From positions 1 through 35,851 of the forward strand of contig CAXTAK010000023.1 in the NCBI GenBank assembly GCA_964242735.1: a stretch of DNA of 35,851 nucleotides. Reading direction: 5' to 3'. The DNA is from CADCUY01 sp964242735. Lineage in GTDB: Bacteria; Actinomycetota; Actinomycetes; Actinomycetales; Quadrisphaeraceae. Below, piece after piece: positions 15,168 through 23,345 of this stretch (positions are counted from its first letter, which is position 1; every line of letters begins with the position of its first letter). The notes under the pieces were generated by a model. The model worked only from the letters and a program-made list of their open reading frames with translations. It was not told the DNA's origin and ran no database searches. The translations under genes were made by a program, and so were the position numbers.

Positions 15168-15490
15168 TCAGCGGTGGTCCCCGGGAGGTCGCCGCGCCCG
15201 GTCTCGGCGTTCGCGCCGTCCCGCGGCGCCGGGGCTGGGCACCTCGACGACCACGGCGGTGGTGTCGATGCGGGTGCCGGCCCCGCGGGTGCGGACGAGC
15301 ATCCCGTCGGGGATCCGGTGGTCGTCGGCCCCGCCGATGCTGGTGGTGCGCACCTGCAGGCCGGCCGCCCGCGCGAGGGGTCCGGTGGCGAGGAGCACGC
15401 TGGCGTCGACGTCGGCGTGCCCGCCGGACGGGCCCGGGACGATGTCGAGCACCCCTTCCCACGCCCGTCCTCCGGGTGCGCGCAGGGGCA
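15168..15490 (-). pseudogene. Possible Uma2-family (DUF820) nuclease remnant
   Basis: A minus-strand frame reads AWEGVLDIVPGPSGGHADVD, then LARAAGLQVRTTSIGGADDH, IPDGMLVRTRGAG and TTAVVVEVPSPG. The order GVL..V.PAPS..H..V, then IPDxxVV, then VVEVxSP matches Uma2/DUF820 proteins, which are common as scattered small genes in actinobacteria. The sequence becomes Arg-rich and stops just after the EVxSP motif, so the catalytic Lys and C-terminal helix are missing, and no start is visible before the P450 promoter. Probably a truncated remnant, which may also serve as the intergenic spacer between the divergent ligase and P450 genes. Confidence 0.4.
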
Positions 15491-15581
15491 GGCGCGCCGT
15501 CCAGCAGCCGCGGCGGAGCCGCCGCTCACGTCCCATCCACCGGTCGCCGGCTGCACGGAGCCGTCGCAGGCGGGCCCGACG

Positions 15582-15587
15582 TAGGGT
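15582..15587 (+). promoter_or_regulatory. Candidate -10 (TAGGGT) of a leaderless P450 mRNA
   Basis: TAGGGT ends six bases before the P450 ATG at 15594 and there is no Shine-Dalgarno sequence. This is the same geometry as in front of the TetR, SorC and ligase genes. No clear -35. Confidence 0.35.
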
Positions 15588-15593
15588 CGGTGC

Positions 15594-16796
15594 ATGCCCC
15601 ACGAGGCCGCAGCGACGTGTCCCGTGCGCAAGCTCGCCCCCGAGGAGCGGTCGGGCCCCGCCGTGGAGCGGGTGGTCGACGCGGCCGGCGAGCGGTGGGT
15701 GGTGCGCGCCTTCGACACCGCCCGGGAGGTGCTGCGCAGCACCGACGCGGTGCGCCAGGCGGGCTTCGCCGCCGAGCAGGCCGCACGACCGGGCGCGAAG
15801 TCCCGTCCGCCGATCCTCTACCTCGAGGGCGCGGCGCACCGCGAGCAGCGCAGCGCGGCGGCACGGTTGTTCGCGCCGAAGGTCGTCGAGGGCTACCGAG
15901 ACATGATGGAGACCCTCAGCGCCGAGCTCGTGGCGGGCCTGCGCCCCGACCGACCGGTGGACCTGAGCAGGCTGTCGCTGCGGATGGCCGTGCAGGTGGC
16001 GGCGCAGGTGGTCGGTCTCACCGACTCCTCGCTCACCGGCATGACCCGCCGGCTCGACGCGTTCTTCCGCGGCGACCCCACCGGCGCACCGCGCAGCCCG
16101 CGCGCGATCATCAGGGCGCTCAGCGCCTCGACGGCCCTGCTGCGCTTCCACCGCCTCGACGTGCGCCCCGCCATCCGCTCGCGTCGCCGTCGACGGCGCG
16201 ACGACGTCATCAGCCAGCTGCTCGACCGGGGCTACTCCGACCTCGACATCCTGACCGAGTGCGTGACCTACGCCGCCGCCGGCATGGTGACGACGCGGGA
16301 GTTCATCACCCTCGCGGCGTGGCACCTGCTCGACCACCCGCCGCTGCTCGCCCGCTACCGGGCCGCGGAGGCGGAGGAGCGGGTCGAGATCCTGAACGAG
16401 GTGCTGCGTCTCGAGCCCGTCGTGGGCAACCTGTACCGGCGGACGACGACGCCGCTGACCCTGCACACGGCGGACGGCGTGGTCGAGGTCGAGGCGGGGG
16501 CGCTGATCGACCTCGACCTCCGCTGCGTCAACGCCGACCCGACCACGGTGAGCCCCGAGCCCCTGCAGCTGCGCCCCGCCAGGTCACTGCCCCGCGCGGT
16601 GCCGCCGTCGGTGATGGCCTTCGGGGACGGCAACCACCGCTGCCCAGGGGCGTCCATCGCCCTGCAGGAGAGCGAGGTGCTCCTGACCGAGCTGTTCCGG
16701 CACGACATCACGGCCGACGGACCCCCGCGCGTGCGGTGGAACGCCGTGACGAAGGGCTACGAGCTCGACCGCTTCTGGATCAGGATCGCGGGGTAG
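15594..16796 (+). CDS. Cytochrome P450, 400 aa
   Basis: A soluble bacterial class-I P450. The I-helix oxygen-activating segment AAGMVTT is at 228-234, ExxR at 269-272 (EVLR), and the heme-binding loop MAFGDGNHRCPGASIAL places the axial thiolate at Cys350. Length is normal. It needs ferredoxin and ferredoxin reductase partners, none of which are in this window. An Arg run (SRRRRRRDD, about residues 196-204) is unusual but lies in a surface loop. It is divergent from the GCS2/ATP-grasp operon and convergent with the zinc dehydrogenase. Tailoring of the operon's product is possible but only positional inference; the substrate is unknown. Confidence 0.9.
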   Translation: MPHEAAATCPVRKLAPEERSGPAVERVVDAAGERWVVRAFDTAREVLRSTDAVRQAGFAAEQAARPGAKSRPPILYLEGAAHREQRSAAARLFAPKVVEGYRDMMETLSAELVAGLRPDRPVDLSRLSLRMAVQVAAQVVGLTDSSLTGMTRRLDAFFRGDPTGAPRSPRAIIRALSASTALLRFHRLDVRPAIRSRRRRRRDDVISQLLDRGYSDLDILTECVTYAAAGMVTTREFITLAAWHLLDHPPLLARYRAAEAEERVEILNEVLRLEPVVGNLYRRTTTPLTLHTADGVVEVEAGALIDLDLRCVNADPTTVSPEPLQLRPARSLPRAVPPSVMAFGDGNHRCPGASIALQESEVLLTELFRHDITADGPPRVRWNAVTKGYELDRFWIRIAG

Positions 16797-16810
16797 GACG
16801 GGGATCCGCG

Positions 16811-16856
16811 CGTCGTCGGAGCGGATCGGTCCCGCACCTCGTCTCTGCCGACGACG
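16811..16856. terminator. Hairpin between convergent P450 and dehydrogenase genes
   Basis: CGTCGTCGG (16811-16819) and CCGACGACG (16848-16856) form a perfect 9-bp stem around a 28-base loop, in the 138-base gap between two converging genes. It could end transcription from both sides, but there is no T-run on either strand and the loop is long. Confidence 0.3.
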
Positions 16857-16934
16857 GGCACGTCGGCGACGGTCGTGTCCCGGTGGCGGAGCCCGCGTCG
16901 GGAGACGAGGACGCGGTGGGTGACGGCGGGTGCC

Positions 16935-17972
16935 TCACGGCCGCAGCACGTACTTGCTGCCCCGCCCGGCCGCCATGTCCTCCAGGCTGGGGACCAGCTC
17001 CTCCAGGGGCCGGACCTCGCTGATCAGCGACATCCCGTCGAACTGCCCCGTGGAGAGCAGGTGCACCGCGGCCCGCACGTGCTGGGGGGTGTGGTGGAAC
17101 ACGCCCTTGACGGTCAGCTCCTCGTAGTGCATCACCGAGGAGTCGATCGAGAACATCGCCCCGCGGGGGGTGCCGCCGAAGAGCACCGCCGTGGCGCCGG
17201 GGCGCAGGCACCGCACGGTCTGCTCCCACACCTGCGGCAGCCCCACGGCCTCGATGCCCACGTCCGCGCCGCGGCCCCCGGGCGTCGTGGCCCGGATCGC
17301 CTCGACCCGGGCCGCCGTGTCGGGCAGGTCGCTGATGTCGACGGTCTCGAAGGCCCCGGCCGCGCGCGCCTGGTCCAGGCGGAACGAGCTCTGGTCGACG
17401 GCGACGACGGAGGCGCCGCGCAGGGTGGCCAGCCGGACGAACATCAGCCCGATGGGGCCCGCGCCGTGGACGACGACGGTGTCACCCAGGGCGATGCCGG
17501 TCTCCGCGATGCCGTGGACGACGGTGGCGAGCGGCTCGAGGGGGGCCGCCGCCTCGAAGGGCAGCCCGTCGGGCAGCACGTAGGTGTTGCGCGCCACGAT
17601 GGCCGCGGGTATCACGACCTGCTCGGCGAAGGCCCCGTTGAGGAACTCGAGGTTCTCGCACAGGCTCTCGCGGTTCCGGGTGCACGCCCAGCAGTGCCCG
17701 CAGGGGGCGGTGTTCGCCGCGACGACGCGCATGCCCGGCGCGAAGGCGGTCACCCCGTCGCCCACGGCGGAGACCACGCCGGCGAACTCGTGACCGAACC
17801 GGGCTGGGAGGGTGGGGAAGAGCTTCGGGTGACCCCGCCGGTAGGACTTCAGGTCGGTGCCGCAGGTCGCCGCGGCGCGGACCTCCACGGCGACCTCGCC
17901 GGGGCCCGGCTCCACCTCCGGGACGTCCTCCATCGTCAGCTCGCCCGGCCCGTGGAAGATGGCAGCTCTCAT
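16935..17972 (-). CDS. Zinc-dependent medium-chain alcohol/polyol dehydrogenase, 345 aa
   Basis: A GroES-like MDR enzyme related to sorbitol and threonine dehydrogenases. Catalytic zinc ligands are Cys37 (ATCGTD) and His61-Glu62 (RFGHEFAG). The four structural-zinc cysteines are at 91, 94, 97 and 105 (CGHCWACTRNRESLC). The Rossmann site is VVHGAGPIGLMFV, and VAVDQSS suggests NAD preference. The ATG overlaps the FGGY kinase stop in an ATGA, so the two are translationally coupled. With a polyol-type ABC importer and sugar kinase adjacent, it most likely oxidises an imported polyol to a ketose, or a keto intermediate in reverse. The specific substrate cannot be told. Confidence 0.9.
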   Translation of the reverse strand: MRAAIFHGPGELTMEDVPEVEPGPGEVAVEVRAAATCGTDLKSYRRGHPKLFPTLPARFGHEFAGVVSAVGDGVTAFAPGMRVVAANTAPCGHCWACTRNRESLCENLEFLNGAFAEQVVIPAAIVARNTYVLPDGLPFEAAAPLEPLATVVHGIAETGIALGDTVVVHGAGPIGLMFVRLATLRGASVVAVDQSSFRLDQARAAGAFETVDISDLPDTAARVEAIRATTPGGRGADVGIEAVGLPQVWEQTVRCLRPGATAVLFGGTPRGAMFSIDSSVMHYEELTVKGVFHHTPQHVRAAVHLLSTGQFDGMSLISEVRPLEELVPSLEDMAAGRGSKYVLRP

Positions 17973-19525
17973 GGTGCGGTCTCCTGACCGTGGTCCGTCC
18001 GTGTCCGTCGAGCCTCGGCCGCCCGGGTCGTCCGCGCCGCACCCACCGCCGCCAGGCGGTGCAGGGCGGGGCGCAGGAGGGCGTAGAGGTCCTGGTGGAT
18101 CGCGCGCAGCTCGCCGTAGGCGGACGCCGTCGCCGGGTCGGGCTCGACCACCGAGCCGGTGCGCGTCATGGCCGCCGCGGCGCTCACCAGGTCGGGGTGC
18201 AGGCCCACCGCCGCGGCGGCGACGACGGCCGCGCCGAGCGCGCTGACCTCCGGCTCCGGGCACACCGCGAGCGGTCGCTCCAGGACGTCCGCGGTGATCT
18301 GCCGCCACAGCGGGCTCCGGATGCCGCCGCCCATGGCGCGCAGGGAGACCAGGGTGCGCCCGGTGCCCCGCTCGAGGCCGTCGAGCTGGCCGCGGAGCTC
18401 GAAGGCGACGCCCTCGAGCAGCGAGCGGTACAGGTGCGCGGGCCCGTGCACCCCCCGCCAGCCGAGGATGGCCCCGGTCGCCAGGGGGTCCCAGTGCGGG
18501 GTCTGGGCCGCGTTCCAGTGGGGCAGGGTGAGCAGCTGCCCGCTGCCGGGCGCCAGGTCGGCCGCGGCCGCCTCGAGGTGGACGTCGGGAGCGCCGCCCA
18601 GTGCCGGAGCACCGAAGGCGCGCCGGTACCAGGTGGGCAGGTACGTGCCCGACGACAGGAACGTCTCCAGCGTCGTGCCGCCCGGGGTCACCGACACGAG
18701 CGACCGGTAGTCGCGGGAGGGTCGGTACCCGGTCTGCTCGGTGCCGAGCAGGACCGCCGTCCCGAGGTTGAGGTAGCCGTGGTCGGCGTCGACGACGTTC
18801 GCGCCGAGCCCGGCGGCCTGGCCGTCGCCGAGCCCCGCGACGACGACCACGGACGCCTCCAGCCCCCACGCCGACGCGACGTCGGGCAGCAGACCGCCGA
18901 TGACGCTGCCGGCGCGGTGCAGGTCTGGCACCTGGTCGCGCCGCAGCCCGGCGACCGCCAGGAGCTCCGGGGCGTAGTCGCCGACCGCGACGTCGAGCAG
19001 CGCCAGGGGGTCGGCCGAGCTCACCGACGTGGCCCACCGGCCCGTCATGCGGTGGACGAGGAAGCCGTGGGTGTCGAGGAGCTGGTGGGTCCGGCGCAGC
19101 GTGTCGGGCTCGTGCGCGGCCAACCAGGCGATCTTGTACAGGGCCGGGGTGGTGTCCGCCGGCTTGCCGCTCAGCCGCTCGACCTCGGGGGTGCCGAGCT
19201 CGGCGATCTGCTCGCCGGCCCGCCCGTCGAGCCAGAGGATCGCCGGGCGCAGGGGGCGGCCCCCCTCGTCCAGGCAGACGAAGGACTCGCGCTGGTGGGC
19301 GATGCAGACGGCGGTGACCTCGCGGGCCCGCCCGGAACTCGCCACCGCGGCGCCCACGGCCTCCTGCGTCGCGGTCCACCACGACGGCGCGTCCTGCTCG
19401 TGCCAGCCGGCGCGGGGTGAGGAGGTCTGCAGGGGGCTGGAGCCGGACCCGAGGGTGCGGCCCGCGCCGTCCACGACGACCGCCTTCGCGGCGGTGGTCG
19501 AGCAGTCGACGCCGATGACGACCAT
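17969..19525 (-). CDS. FGGY-family carbohydrate kinase, 518 aa
   Basis: ATP-dependent sugar or polyol kinase of the xylulokinase type. The N-terminal phosphate-1 motif is VIGVDCSTTAAKAVVVD and the first signature region is CIAHQRESFVCLDEGGRPLR followed by ILWLDGRAGEQI. The C-terminal half has VAGLGDGQAAGLGANV, and RAMGGGIRSPLWRQITADVL is the FGGY family signature 2. I chose the ATG at 19525 because GGAGGT lies about 7 bases upstream; the 21-codon extension would overlap the promoter. It is first in a kinase-dehydrogenase operon behind a strong promoter (19560-19588) and divergent from its likely SorC regulator. It probably phosphorylates the ketose made by the neighbouring dehydrogenases. Confidence 0.9.
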   Translation of the reverse strand: MVVIGVDCSTTAAKAVVVDGAGRTLGSGSSPLQTSSPRAGWHEQDAPSWWTATQEAVGAAVASSGRAREVTAVCIAHQRESFVCLDEGGRPLRPAILWLDGRAGEQIAELGTPEVERLSGKPADTTPALYKIAWLAAHEPDTLRRTHQLLDTHGFLVHRMTGRWATSVSSADPLALLDVAVGDYAPELLAVAGLRRDQVPDLHRAGSVIGGLLPDVASAWGLEASVVVVAGLGDGQAAGLGANVVDADHGYLNLGTAVLLGTEQTGYRPSRDYRSLVSVTPGGTTLETFLSSGTYLPTWYRRAFGAPALGGAPDVHLEAAAADLAPGSGQLLTLPHWNAAQTPHWDPLATGAILGWRGVHGPAHLYRSLLEGVAFELRGQLDGLERGTGRTLVSLRAMGGGIRSPLWRQITADVLERPLAVCPEPEVSALGAAVVAAAAVGLHPDLVSAAAAMTRTGSVVEPDPATASAYGELRAIHQDLYALLRPALHRLAAVGAARTTRAAEARRTRTDHGQETAP

Positions 19526-19559
19526 GGAGCGACCTCCGGGGGCTGCATGTCCGGTGGTG

Positions 19560-19588
19560 AACCTACGGATGCACGTCTGAGGTGTCAA
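19560..19588 (-). promoter_or_regulatory. Sigma-70-type promoter of the kinase-dehydrogenase operon
   Basis: On the minus strand TTGACA (19583-19588), a 17-base spacer and TAGGTT (19560-19565) lead towards the kinase start at 19525, which has its own GGAGGT. This is a near-consensus housekeeping promoter. It sits in the 82-base divergent gap shared with the SorC gene, so one regulator site could control both directions. Confidence 0.6.
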
Positions 19589-19595
19589 GATCGTC

Positions 19596-19601
19596 TATTC
19601 T
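19596..19601 (+). promoter_or_regulatory. Candidate -10 (TATTCT) of a leaderless SorC mRNA
   Basis: TATTCT ends six bases before the GTG at 19608, and the gene has no Shine-Dalgarno sequence, so transcription may start at the GTG. A start at the ATG one base earlier is excluded, since ATG would be followed directly by TGA. The element abuts the -35 of the opposing kinase promoter. Confidence 0.4.
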
Positions 19602-19607
19602 GCTCAT

Positions 19608-20558
19608 GTGAGCGCAGAGGCGGCGACCGGTGGTGGCGTGCCGCTGGACGACCTGCTCCAGATGGCCGCCGTCGCCCGCCGCCACTACGTCGACGGCCAG
19701 AGCCGGTCGACCATCGCCGAGGAGCTGGGCGTGTCGCGCTTCAAGGTGGCCCGCATCCTCACCTCCGCGGCTCGCCTCGGCGTCGTCAGGATCTCCATCG
19801 AGGTGCCGGCCTCGGTGGACGCCGTCGTCTCCCTCCGCCTGCGCGACCGCTACGGGCTGCAGCGGGCCATCGTCGTGTCGCCGCCCGACCAGCAGCCCGA
19901 GTGCGTGCGCGACTCCCTGGGGCGCGCGACGGCGCTGCTGCTGGCGGAGTCGTTGAGCGGGCGCGACGTCGTCGGCGTGTCCTCGGGCCGGACCGTGGAC
20001 GCCGTGGCACGCCACCTCACGACGCTGCCCCGGTGCGCCGTCGTCCAGCTGAGCGGCATGAGCGGGAGCCTGACGGAGAACTCCGTCGACGTGGTGCGCC
20101 GGCTGAGCGCCGTCGCGGGGGGCAGGGCGCACGTCTTCTACGCGCCCCTGCTGCTGGCGTCGTCCGAGGTCGCCCACGCCCTGCGCCAGGACCCCCACCT
20201 CGTGCGGGCCTTCGCCCGCTTCCCGCGCGTGAGCGTCGCCGTGGTGTCCATCGGCAGCTGGTCCCCCCCGGACTCCCGGCTCCACGACGGCATGGCCGGC
20301 GCGGAGCGGGAGGTGCTGCGGGAGCACGGGGTCTGCGCCGACATCGGCGGTCGACTGATCGACGAGGGCGGCCAGCCGGTCCACGACCTCGACGACCGCG
20401 TGCTCGCCATGTCGCTGGACCAGCTGCGCGCCGTGCCCCACGTCATCGCCGTCGGCGGCGGTCCGCGCAAGGTGGGCGCCGTCCGCGCCGTCCTGCGCAG
20501 CGGTCTCGCCGACACCCTGGTGACCGACCTGACCGTCGCCCAGGCGCTGCTCACCTGA
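19608..20558 (+). CDS. SorC/DeoR-type sugar-responsive transcriptional regulator, 316 aa
   Basis: An N-terminal HTH (AAVARRHYVDGQSRSTIAEE, LGVSRFKVARILTSAARLG) is followed by a sugar-isomerase-like effector domain. The effector domain has VGVSSGRTVDAVARHL (phosphosugar-binding loop), VQLSGMSG, VAVVSIGSW, ADIGGRLIDEGG and VIAVGGGPRKVGAVRAVL near the end, all typical of SorC proteins. Such regulators sense a phosphorylated pathway intermediate, here perhaps the FGGY kinase product. It is divergent from the kinase-dehydrogenase operon and 113 bases upstream of the ABC transporter genes, so it probably controls both arms. Confidence 0.9.
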   Translation: MSAEAATGGGVPLDDLLQMAAVARRHYVDGQSRSTIAEELGVSRFKVARILTSAARLGVVRISIEVPASVDAVVSLRLRDRYGLQRAIVVSPPDQQPECVRDSLGRATALLLAESLSGRDVVGVSSGRTVDAVARHLTTLPRCAVVQLSGMSGSLTENSVDVVRRLSAVAGGRAHVFYAPLLLASSEVAHALRQDPHLVRAFARFPRVSVAVVSIGSWSPPDSRLHDGMAGAEREVLREHGVCADIGGRLIDEGGQPVHDLDDRVLAMSLDQLRAVPHVIAVGGGPRKVGAVRAVLRSGLADTLVTDLTVAQALLT

Positions 20559-20567
20559 GCGGCTGGG

Positions 20568-20596
20568 TTGACCACCGCCTTCCCAGTCGTCAGTCT
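20568..20596 (+). promoter_or_regulatory. Weak candidate promoter of the transporter operon
   Basis: TTGACC (20568-20573), a 17-base spacer and CAGTCT (20591-20596) lie in the 113-base gap between the SorC gene and the ABC ATPase gene. The -10 is poor. The gap is otherwise featureless, and read-through from the SorC promoter is equally possible. Confidence 0.25.
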
Positions 20597-20671
20597 CTGG
20601 CCCGATCACTGACGCACCGACGCGCGGAGGCCACTCGTGGCACCACCCTCGCCCGCACACGGCCCGGGCGC

Positions 20672-22285
20672 ATGAGCACCTCCTCGGCGACCTCCGCCGC
20701 GGAGCGGGAGACCACCGACGTCCTGCTCGAGTGCCAGGGGCTCACCAAGTCCTTCGGCGGGGTCCCGGTCCTCGAGGGCGTCTCCCTCGCCCTGCGCGCG
20801 GGCACCGTCACCGCCCTGGCCGGCGAGAACGGGGCGGGCAAGTCGACGCTGATGAAGATCGCCTCGGGGCAGTACCGGGCCGACGCCGGCGCCGTGCGGG
20901 TGCGCGGCGACGAGCTGCCCGGCGGCGACATCCGCGCCGCCCACCACCACGGGGTCGCCATCGTTCCGCAGGAGCTGGCGGCCATCGCGCACATGACGGT
21001 GTACGAGAACCTCTTCGTCGGGCGCGAGCTGACCTCGCGGGTCGGTCTGCTCGACCGGCGCGCGATGGCCCGCCGGGCCGAGGAGATGCTCGCCGGATTC
21101 GGCGTGCGCATCCCCCCCGCGGCGCTGATGGGGTCGTTGCCGGTGGGCCTCCAGCAGATCGTCGAGATCGTCAAGAACTCCAGCCGGGGCGCCCGGGTGC
21201 TGCTGCTCGACGAGCCGAGCTCGGCGATCAGCGAGCGCGAGGTCGAGGGGCTCTACCGGGTGGTGCGCCAGCTGCGCGACACCGGGGTGGCGATGGTCTT
21301 CACCACCCACAAGATGGGCGAGATCCGGGCCCTGGCCGACCGCGTGGTGGTGCTGCGCGACGGCGGGCTCGTCCTCGACGCCGCGATCGGCGACGTCACG
21401 GACGACGCCATCGTCACCGCGATGATCGGCCGCGAGCTCGACGACCTGTTCCCGGCGCTGCACACCGTGCCCCGCGAGAGCGAGGTGGCGCTGCGGGTGA
21501 GCGACCTCCACGTCGCCGGCGCGTCAGCCCCGATCTCGCTGGAGGTGCGCCGCGGCGAGGTCCTCGGGCTCGCCGGGCTCGTCGGGGCGGGGCGCACCGA
21601 GCTGCTCGAGGCGGTCTTCGGCGCCCGCGCCTCCTCCAGCGGCACGGTGGAGGTCGCGGGGCGCGCGGTGCGGCGCGGCCAGCCGTCCGCGGCCATCGCC
21701 GCGGGCATGGCGCTGGTGCCCGAGGACCGCAAGGCCTCCGGCGCCGTCCTCGGCATGAGCGTGCTCGACAACGGCTCGCTGCCCCGGCTCGCCTCCTTCG
21801 ACGTCGCGGGCTGGCTGAGGAGGCGCGCCCGCACCACCGCCGTGGAGGCGGCGATGGCCTCGGTGCACCTGCGCAGCCGCGGGATGGGCCAGCAGGTCGG
21901 CACCCTGTCGGGGGGCAACCAGCAGAAGGTCGTGCTCGCGCGCTGGCTCACGGGGACGGTCGACGTGCTGCTGCTGGACGAGCCCACCCGCGGCGTCGAC
22001 GTCGGGGCGCGCTCGGAGATCTACAGGATCATCGCCGAGCTCGCCCAGGGCGGGATGGCGGTGCTCATGGCCTCCTCGGACATGACCGAGGTGCTCGGCC
22101 TCTCCCACCGGGCCCTGGTGATGGCCGGCGGGCAGGTGGCCGCCGAGCTCGACCGCGGAGAGCTCGACGCCCCGGACGTGCAGGAGACGATCTTCCGGCT
22201 CGCCTCCGGGCTCGACGACCGCACCGCCCGGGGGGACACCACCACCCCGCCGGCCCGCAGCCCCCGAGAGGACCCCGCACCGTGA
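20672..22285 (+). CDS. Sugar ABC transporter ATP-binding protein, RbsA/XylG type, 537 aa
   Basis: Two fused nucleotide-binding domains. The first has Walker A GENGAGKST (51-59), a degenerate signature LPVGLQQIVEIVK and Walker B VLLLDEPSSAI. The second has a variant Walker A GLVGAGRTEL, signature LSGGNQQKVVLARWL and Walker B LLLDEPTRGVDVGAR. An intact first and variant second P-loop is normal for this subfamily. The ATG at 20672 lacks a nearby Shine-Dalgarno sequence; I chose it because the residues upstream are not protein-like. The stop overlaps the permease GTG in a GTGA. It powers import of the sugar or polyol handled by this locus. Confidence 0.9.
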   Translation: MSTSSATSAAERETTDVLLECQGLTKSFGGVPVLEGVSLALRAGTVTALAGENGAGKSTLMKIASGQYRADAGAVRVRGDELPGGDIRAAHHHGVAIVPQELAAIAHMTVYENLFVGRELTSRVGLLDRRAMARRAEEMLAGFGVRIPPAALMGSLPVGLQQIVEIVKNSSRGARVLLLDEPSSAISEREVEGLYRVVRQLRDTGVAMVFTTHKMGEIRALADRVVVLRDGGLVLDAAIGDVTDDAIVTAMIGRELDDLFPALHTVPRESEVALRVSDLHVAGASAPISLEVRRGEVLGLAGLVGAGRTELLEAVFGARASSSGTVEVAGRAVRRGQPSAAIAAGMALVPEDRKASGAVLGMSVLDNGSLPRLASFDVAGWLRRRARTTAVEAAMASVHLRSRGMGQQVGTLSGGNQQKVVLARWLTGTVDVLLLDEPTRGVDVGARSEIYRIIAELAQGGMAVLMASSDMTEVLGLSHRALVMAGGQVAAELDRGELDAPDVQETIFRLASGLDDRTARGDTTTPPARSPREDPAP

Positions 22286-23304
22286 GCGCCACCCAGCAGG
22301 GCAGTGCTGTCACCGCCCCTCCAGCTGTCACGCCGGCCACCGACACCCCCCGGCGCTTCAGCGGCGACTGGGTCAGGGCGCTGCTGGTCCGGCGGGCGAT
22401 GCTGATCGTGATGCTGGCGGTCATCGCGTACTTCAGCTACCGCAGCGTGCGCTTCTCCACGGTCGACAACCTCACGACCATCCTCGTCGCGGCGGCGCCC
22501 TTCGCGCTGATCGCGCTGGGCCAGACCCTGGTGATCCTCACCGGCGGCATCGACCTCTCGGTCGGCAGCGTCATCGCCGTCGCGGCCATGACCTCGGCGT
22601 CGGTGGCGAAGGCCAACCCGGGTCAGGTGTGGATGACGGTGCTGGCCGCGCTCGTCGTCGGGCTGCTCGCCGGCGCGGTCAGCGGCTTCCTCGTCTCACG
22701 GCTCGACGTGCCGCCGTTCATCGCCACCCTGGGGATGCTGACCGCCGGGTCGGGCATCGCCTACGCGATCGGCGGCGGCGCGCCCATCAACGGCCTGCCC
22801 CCGGAGTTCGGCTCCATCGCCAACACCGAGCTGCTCGGGCTGACCGTGCCGGTGCTCATCATGATCGTGGGGATCGTCGTGGTCGGGGTGGTCATGCGCA
22901 GCACCTCCTACGGCATGCGGGTCTACGCGGTCGGCGGCAACCGCGCCGCGGCGGAGATCGCCGGTGTCAGCGCCCGGCGCGTCCTGTTCAGCGTCTACGC
23001 GATCAGCGGCCTGCTCGCCGGCCTCTCCGGGGTCCTGCTCGCCTCGCGGGTGATCTCGGCGGCGCCGGGCCTCGGGCGGGGCTTCGAGCTCGACGCCATC
23101 GCCGCGGTCGTCATCGGCGGCGCCAGCCTCATGGGCGGGCGCGGCACGGTGTGGGGCACGGTGCTCGGCCTCCTGCTCATCCAGACCCTCAACAACGGCC
23201 TCGACATCCTCACCGTGCCCTCGTACTGGCAGGACGTCATCAAGGGCGTGCTCATCGTGGCCGCCGTCGCCGTCGACGTCTGGGCGCTCAAGCGCCGCGC
23301 CTGA
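22282..23304 (+). CDS. Sugar ABC transporter permease, RbsC type, 340 aa
   Basis: An integral membrane protein with about 8-10 hydrophobic segments after a polar N-terminus of about 30 residues. It carries the family hallmarks ALGQTLVILTGGIDLSVGSV, PPFIATLGMLTAGSGIAYAI, YAVGGNRAAAEIAGV (the EAA-like loop that contacts the ATPase) and DAIAAVVIGGASLMGGRGTV. The GTG start overlaps the ATPase stop. One permease gene implies a homodimeric channel. It is followed after 41 bases by the binding protein. Confidence 0.92.
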   Translation: MSATQQGSAVTAPPAVTPATDTPRRFSGDWVRALLVRRAMLIVMLAVIAYFSYRSVRFSTVDNLTTILVAAAPFALIALGQTLVILTGGIDLSVGSVIAVAAMTSASVAKANPGQVWMTVLAALVVGLLAGAVSGFLVSRLDVPPFIATLGMLTAGSGIAYAIGGGAPINGLPPEFGSIANTELLGLTVPVLIMIVGIVVVGVVMRSTSYGMRVYAVGGNRAAAEIAGVSARRVLFSVYAISGLLAGLSGVLLASRVISAAPGLGRGFELDAIAAVVIGGASLMGGRGTVWGTVLGLLLIQTLNNGLDILTVPSYWQDVIKGVLIVAAVAVDVWALKRRA

Positions 23305-23345
23305 CCCCCGACCCCTCCACCCCCACCCCGATCGAAGGAGATCCC

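Noticed and set aside
12274..15906. Very long plus-strand open frame (about 1,200 codons) opposite the ligase and amidotransferase genes
   Set aside because: It is an antisense shadow of high-G+C codons. The minus strand encodes complete conserved ligase domains, and the plus-strand product (repeated His/Gln/Gly/Arg) matches no fold.
8821..16796. Treating the P450 as part of the ligase/amidotransferase pathway
   Set aside because: It is on the opposite strand, has its own promoter geometry and no shared operator that I can see. Adjacency alone is too weak, so I list it only as a possibility.
19547..20671. Long extension of the ABC ATPase frame across the SorC gene
   Set aside because: The extension is Arg/Pro-rich alternate-frame sequence, whereas the SorC protein in the other frame has a full HTH and effector domain.
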